From: Chloroflexota bacterium
Lineage (GTDB): Bacteria; Chloroflexota; Anaerolineae; J102
Direction of reading: 5' to 3'
Length of the DNA: 43,891 nt
Assembly: GCA_029782215.1 (NCBI GenBank)
Contig: JAKOVD010000148.1
Span: forward strand, 1-43,891
The notes under the pieces are model-generated. The model saw nothing but the letters and a program-made list of their open reading frames with translations, was not told where the DNA came from and did no database searches. Made by a program: the position numbers and the translations under genes. Position 1 is the stretch's first letter; every line of letters begins with the position of its first letter. Of the stretch, positions 41,826 through 43,891 are shown piece after piece.

Positions 41826-42542
41826 ATGTCCTTCGTCCCCATCAAGAGGAGCGCTGTCCCCGAGGAGATCGCCGCCCGGCTCCTCGACCTCATCCGCGAA
41901 CGCCAGCTCCGGCCCGGCGACAAGCTGCCGCCCGAGCGCGACCTGGCGGCGACCATGCAGGTCAGCCGGCCTTCCCTGCGCGAGGCCCTGGCGGCCCTGG
42001 CCATGATGAACGTCATCGAGACTCGCCAGGGTGACGGCACCTACGTCACCTCCCTCGACCCCGACCTCCTGGTCGAGCCTCTGGACTTCGCCCTTTCCCT
42101 CGACGACACCCTGATCCTCCATCTCTTCGAGGTGCGCCGTATCCTCGAGGTCGCCATTGCCCGGCTTGCCGCCGAGCGCATCACCCCCGACCAGGCGGCT
42201 GTCCTGGCCGAGCTGGTGGACCTCGCACCCAGCGTCGAGCCCGATGCCGAAGCTTTTCTTGCCCTCGACCTGCGCTTGCACAGCCTGATCGCCGAGGCGG
42301 CCGGCAACCCCCTGCTCCGCCGCATCATGGCCAGCCTCGGCCGCCTGGGCCTGGCCTCCCGGACCCGGACCGGCGCCTCGGCCTGGGTCCGCGCCACCAG
42401 CGTCGGCGACCACCGCGCCATCGTCGCCGCACTGCAGGCCCACGACCCCCAGGCAGCAGCCGAGGCCATGCTCATCCACCTCGACCACGTTGAATCCACT
42501 TTGCGTTCGAACGTTCCCACATTTGAACGTTCAAACGTTTGA
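41826..42542 (+). CDS. FadR/GntR-family transcriptional regulator (FCD type)
   Basis: A 238-residue regulator. The N-terminal winged helix shows IRERQLRPGDKLPPERDLAA, then SRPSLREALAALAMMNVIET and RQGDGTYVTS, the GntR recognition region. The C-terminal FCD ligand domain has the metal-binding pattern LDLRLHSLIAEAAGNPLL and GDHRAIVAAL (Asp and two His). It probably represses its own operon until an organic acid binds. The start codon is preceded by the heptamer array with no Shine-Dalgarno sequence. The C-terminus NVPTFERSNV and the TGA stop come from an AACGTT repeat, and a similar tail ends the unrelated CHAT protease. Followed directly by the SRPBCC and cyclase genes. Confidence 0.88.
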   Translation: MSFVPIKRSAVPEEIAARLLDLIRERQLRPGDKLPPERDLAATMQVSRPSLREALAALAMMNVIETRQGDGTYVTSLDPDLLVEPLDFALSLDDTLILHLFEVRRILEVAIARLAAERITPDQAAVLAELVDLAPSVEPDAEAFLALDLRLHSLIAEAAGNPLLRRIMASLGRLGLASRTRTGASAWVRATSVGDHRAIVAALQAHDPQAAAEAMLIHLDHVESTLRSNVPTFERSNV

Positions 42543-42547
42543 ACGTC
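42503..42547. repeat. AACGTT-family repeat at the FadR-type gene end
   Basis: Palindromic units GTTCGAACGTTC and TTTGAACGTTCAAA are followed by a perfect 18-bp palindrome CGTTCAAACGTTTGAACG at 42528-42545. The FadR-type stop (42540-42542) lies within it, and the next start codon (GTG at 42550) begins just after it. Confidence 0.85.
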
Positions 42548-42549
42548 CC

Positions 42550-43137
42550 GTGCGAGTCTCCGGTTCCTACACCCTGGATGCTTCCCGCGAAGCCGTCTGG
42601 CCGCACATCTTCGACCCGGCGTCTTTGGTTGCGCTCATCCCCGGCTGCCAGAGCCTGGAGCAGGTGGCGCCCGGCGAATACCGCGGGCAGATGCTGGTGT
42701 GGCTGTCGGCGGTCAACGGCGCCTACGAGACCAGCGTCGTCGTGGAGGACCAGGCCGAGCCGGAGCACTGCCGTTTTCGCGGCGAGGTCGCCGGTCCCAC
42801 CGGCGTCATCACCGGTACGGCCGCCTTTACCCTGCAGGTGCTTGACGCCGGGAGAACTCTGCTTGACTACCAGGCGGACGGCTTGGTCACCGGCGCCCTG
42901 GCCAAGCTCAATGCCCGCTTTCTCGAAGGCGTGGCCCATACCCTCATCCGGCAGGGACTAGGCGCCCTCAACGACCAACTGCTGTTGGAACAGGCCACGT
43001 CGGCCCCCGCACCCGGAGCGGCCTCGGCCGGCCCGTTCTCCACCCCATCGTCTCTTCCTACGGAAAGGAGGTCAGGATGCGCATCGTTGATCTGGCGGTT
43101 CCCATCGGCGAGGACACGATCAGCCCGCCGTCGGTGA
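42550..43137 (+). CDS. SRPBCC-family (CoxG-like) ligand-binding protein
   Basis: A 195-residue protein from GTG 42550 (VRVSGSYTLDASREAVWPHI). The frame is open to 42490, but those codons are repeat sequence. Residues 1-150 are the START/Bet v1-like fold of CoxG/SRPBCC proteins: SGSYTLDASREAVWPHIFDP, then LIPGCQSLEQVAPGEYRGQM and VTGALAKLNARFLEGVAHTL at the end of the fold, as in CoxG. The last 30 or so residues overlap the next gene and look non-conserved, so the true protein may end earlier. CoxG-like proteins support membrane attachment or maturation of molybdenum hydroxylases; no CO dehydrogenase genes are in view, so the role here is open. Confidence 0.8.
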   Translation: MRVSGSYTLDASREAVWPHIFDPASLVALIPGCQSLEQVAPGEYRGQMLVWLSAVNGAYETSVVVEDQAEPEHCRFRGEVAGPTGVITGTAAFTLQVLDAGRTLLDYQADGLVTGALAKLNARFLEGVAHTLIRQGLGALNDQLLLEQATSAPAPGAASAGPFSTPSSLPTERRSGCASLIWRFPSARTRSARRR

Positions 43138-43745
43138 ACCAGCAGCTTAAGCTCACCAGCTACCACCGCGGCCCCGGCTTCTGGCAGGCCAGCAAGATCG
43201 AGATGGTCCTGCACACCGGCTCGCACGTCGATTTCACCAAACACGTCCAGGCCGACGGCCAGACCGCCGTCGACGTACCGCTGGACCGGGTTTTCGGCCA
43301 GGCGCTCGTGGCCGACCTGCATCACGTCGGCCCAAACCACGCCATCACCGTGGCCGACCTGGAGCCGCGGCTGCCGGACCTTAGGACAGGGGACATCGTC
43401 CTGGTGCGCACGGACTGGACGGAGAAGCACTGGGGCAACTTTCCCACCTACTATCTCGAATCCCCCTACTGCACGCCGGAGGCCGCCCGTTGGCTGGTGG
43501 CCCGCGGCGCCCGGGCCATCGGCTTCGACTGCTTCAGCGAGTACTGCGCCCGTCTGCCCGATTTCACCTCTGAGGATTTCATCATCCACAAGGTCATCCT
43601 CGAAAACGGCGCCATTCTCATGCAGCAGATGACCAACCTGTCGCAGCTTCCCACCGGCCGCCGTTTCGCGTTCTTTGCACCCTTCATTAGAATCCGCGGA
43701 GCAGAAGGCTCGCCGGCCCGCTTCTTCGCACTTCTCGATGACTGA
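43077..43745 (+). CDS. Cyclase-family metal hydrolase (kynurenine-formamidase fold)
   Basis: A 222-residue cyclase-family protein. Start at 43077 follows a very strong GGAAAGGAGG sequence. Seen: the N-terminal DLAVPIGEDTISPP strand, the metal motif HTGSHVDFTKHV (family HxGxHxDxPxH; the Pro is Lys here), TGDIVLVRTDWTEKHW and a C-terminal EDFIIHKVILENGAILMQQM. Family members hydrolyse formamides, cyclic amides or isatin. It overlaps the SRPBCC frame by 61 bases and belongs to the regulator's operon, which may continue beyond the window. A catabolic role is inferred. The 146 bases after it hold nothing recognisable. Confidence 0.87.
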   Translation: MRIVDLAVPIGEDTISPPSVNQQLKLTSYHRGPGFWQASKIEMVLHTGSHVDFTKHVQADGQTAVDVPLDRVFGQALVADLHHVGPNHAITVADLEPRLPDLRTGDIVLVRTDWTEKHWGNFPTYYLESPYCTPEAARWLVARGARAIGFDCFSEYCARLPDFTSEDFIIHKVILENGAILMQQMTNLSQLPTGRRFAFFAPFIRIRGAEGSPARFFALLDD

Positions 43746-43891
43746 GGCAAAGCCGCAGGCGGTGGAACGGCTGGGGTCGTCACGGTTAGGCGAGCCTATT
43801 CGACTCCCTGGTCAGGTAGCGTTTCTCGAAAGTCAGCATTCGATGGGACTTGACGCATGTTCGTCGCTGGAACCGCCCGACTCCGTGCCTT

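Overview
Kind of organism. The window is high-GC bacterial DNA. It is dense with lipoproteins carrying SH3/PKD/META-type domains, DUF1269 and HdeD-type membrane proteins, a UbiB-like kinase, a HEAT-repeat transporter and low-complexity intergenic repeats. This mix is what I would expect from a Chloroflexota (Anaerolineae or Caldilineae-like) genome. That placement is inference from gene content only: there is no rRNA, ribosomal protein or tRNA here to test it.

Layout. 0.3-1.1 kb: a deazaflavin-type oxidoreductase and a small membrane protein. 1.1-11.0 kb, all on the minus strand: a HEAT-repeat/cyclic-nucleotide-binding transporter of the nucleotide-transporter/MFS type, an HD-domain protein with a degenerate cyclic-nucleotide-binding fold, then (behind its own extended -10 promoter) an endonuclease/exonuclease/phosphatase (EEP) fold protein, a CHAT-family cysteine protease and a ParA-like ATPase. 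This is the best candidate for an undescribed system. 11.2-15.6 kb: a membrane/stress cluster (DUF1269, small membrane protein, UbiB kinase, phage-holin-IV-like protein, divergent HdeD protein). 15.8-17.6 kb: a PKD/SH3/META surface protein. 17.7-23.9 kb, minus strand: an amino-sugar operon (ROK kinase, NagA, SIS isomerase, GH4 glycosidase, BadF-type kinase). 24.4-26.7 kb: an S1C serine protease lipoprotein. 26.9-29.2 kb: a P3A-type H+-ATPase. 29.2-35.9 kb: a decayed zone with a nonsense-riddled DsrE gene, an ABC-exporter stub, and E1-beta and phytoene-desaturase stubs fused head to head by an apparent deletion, interspersed with intact DUF2249, cupin, VIT1, membrane-protein and lipase-like genes. 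35.9-38.3 kb: two family 2 glycosyltransferases and an EamA transporter. 38.4-41.3 kb: a large FecR-like/lectin-like protein. 41.8-43.7 kb: a FadR-type regulator, an SRPBCC (CoxG-like) protein and a cyclase-family hydrolase.

How it works together. The 17.7-23.9 kb operon can take phosphorylated beta-linked amino sugars through hydrolysis, phosphorylation, deacetylation and isomerisation. The 1.1-11 kb block pairs a transporter and an HD protein, both with cyclic-nucleotide-binding folds, with a protease/nuclease pair, which suggests ligand-controlled effector activation.

Repeats. Three short repeat families mark the intergenic DNA. Heptamer arrays lie immediately 5' of four start codons. AACGTT-type arrays contain the stop codons of three genes. 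A 33-bp AGACCCT inverted repeat follows two genes and supplies the stop of one. The positional bias is the most striking non-coding signal in the window.
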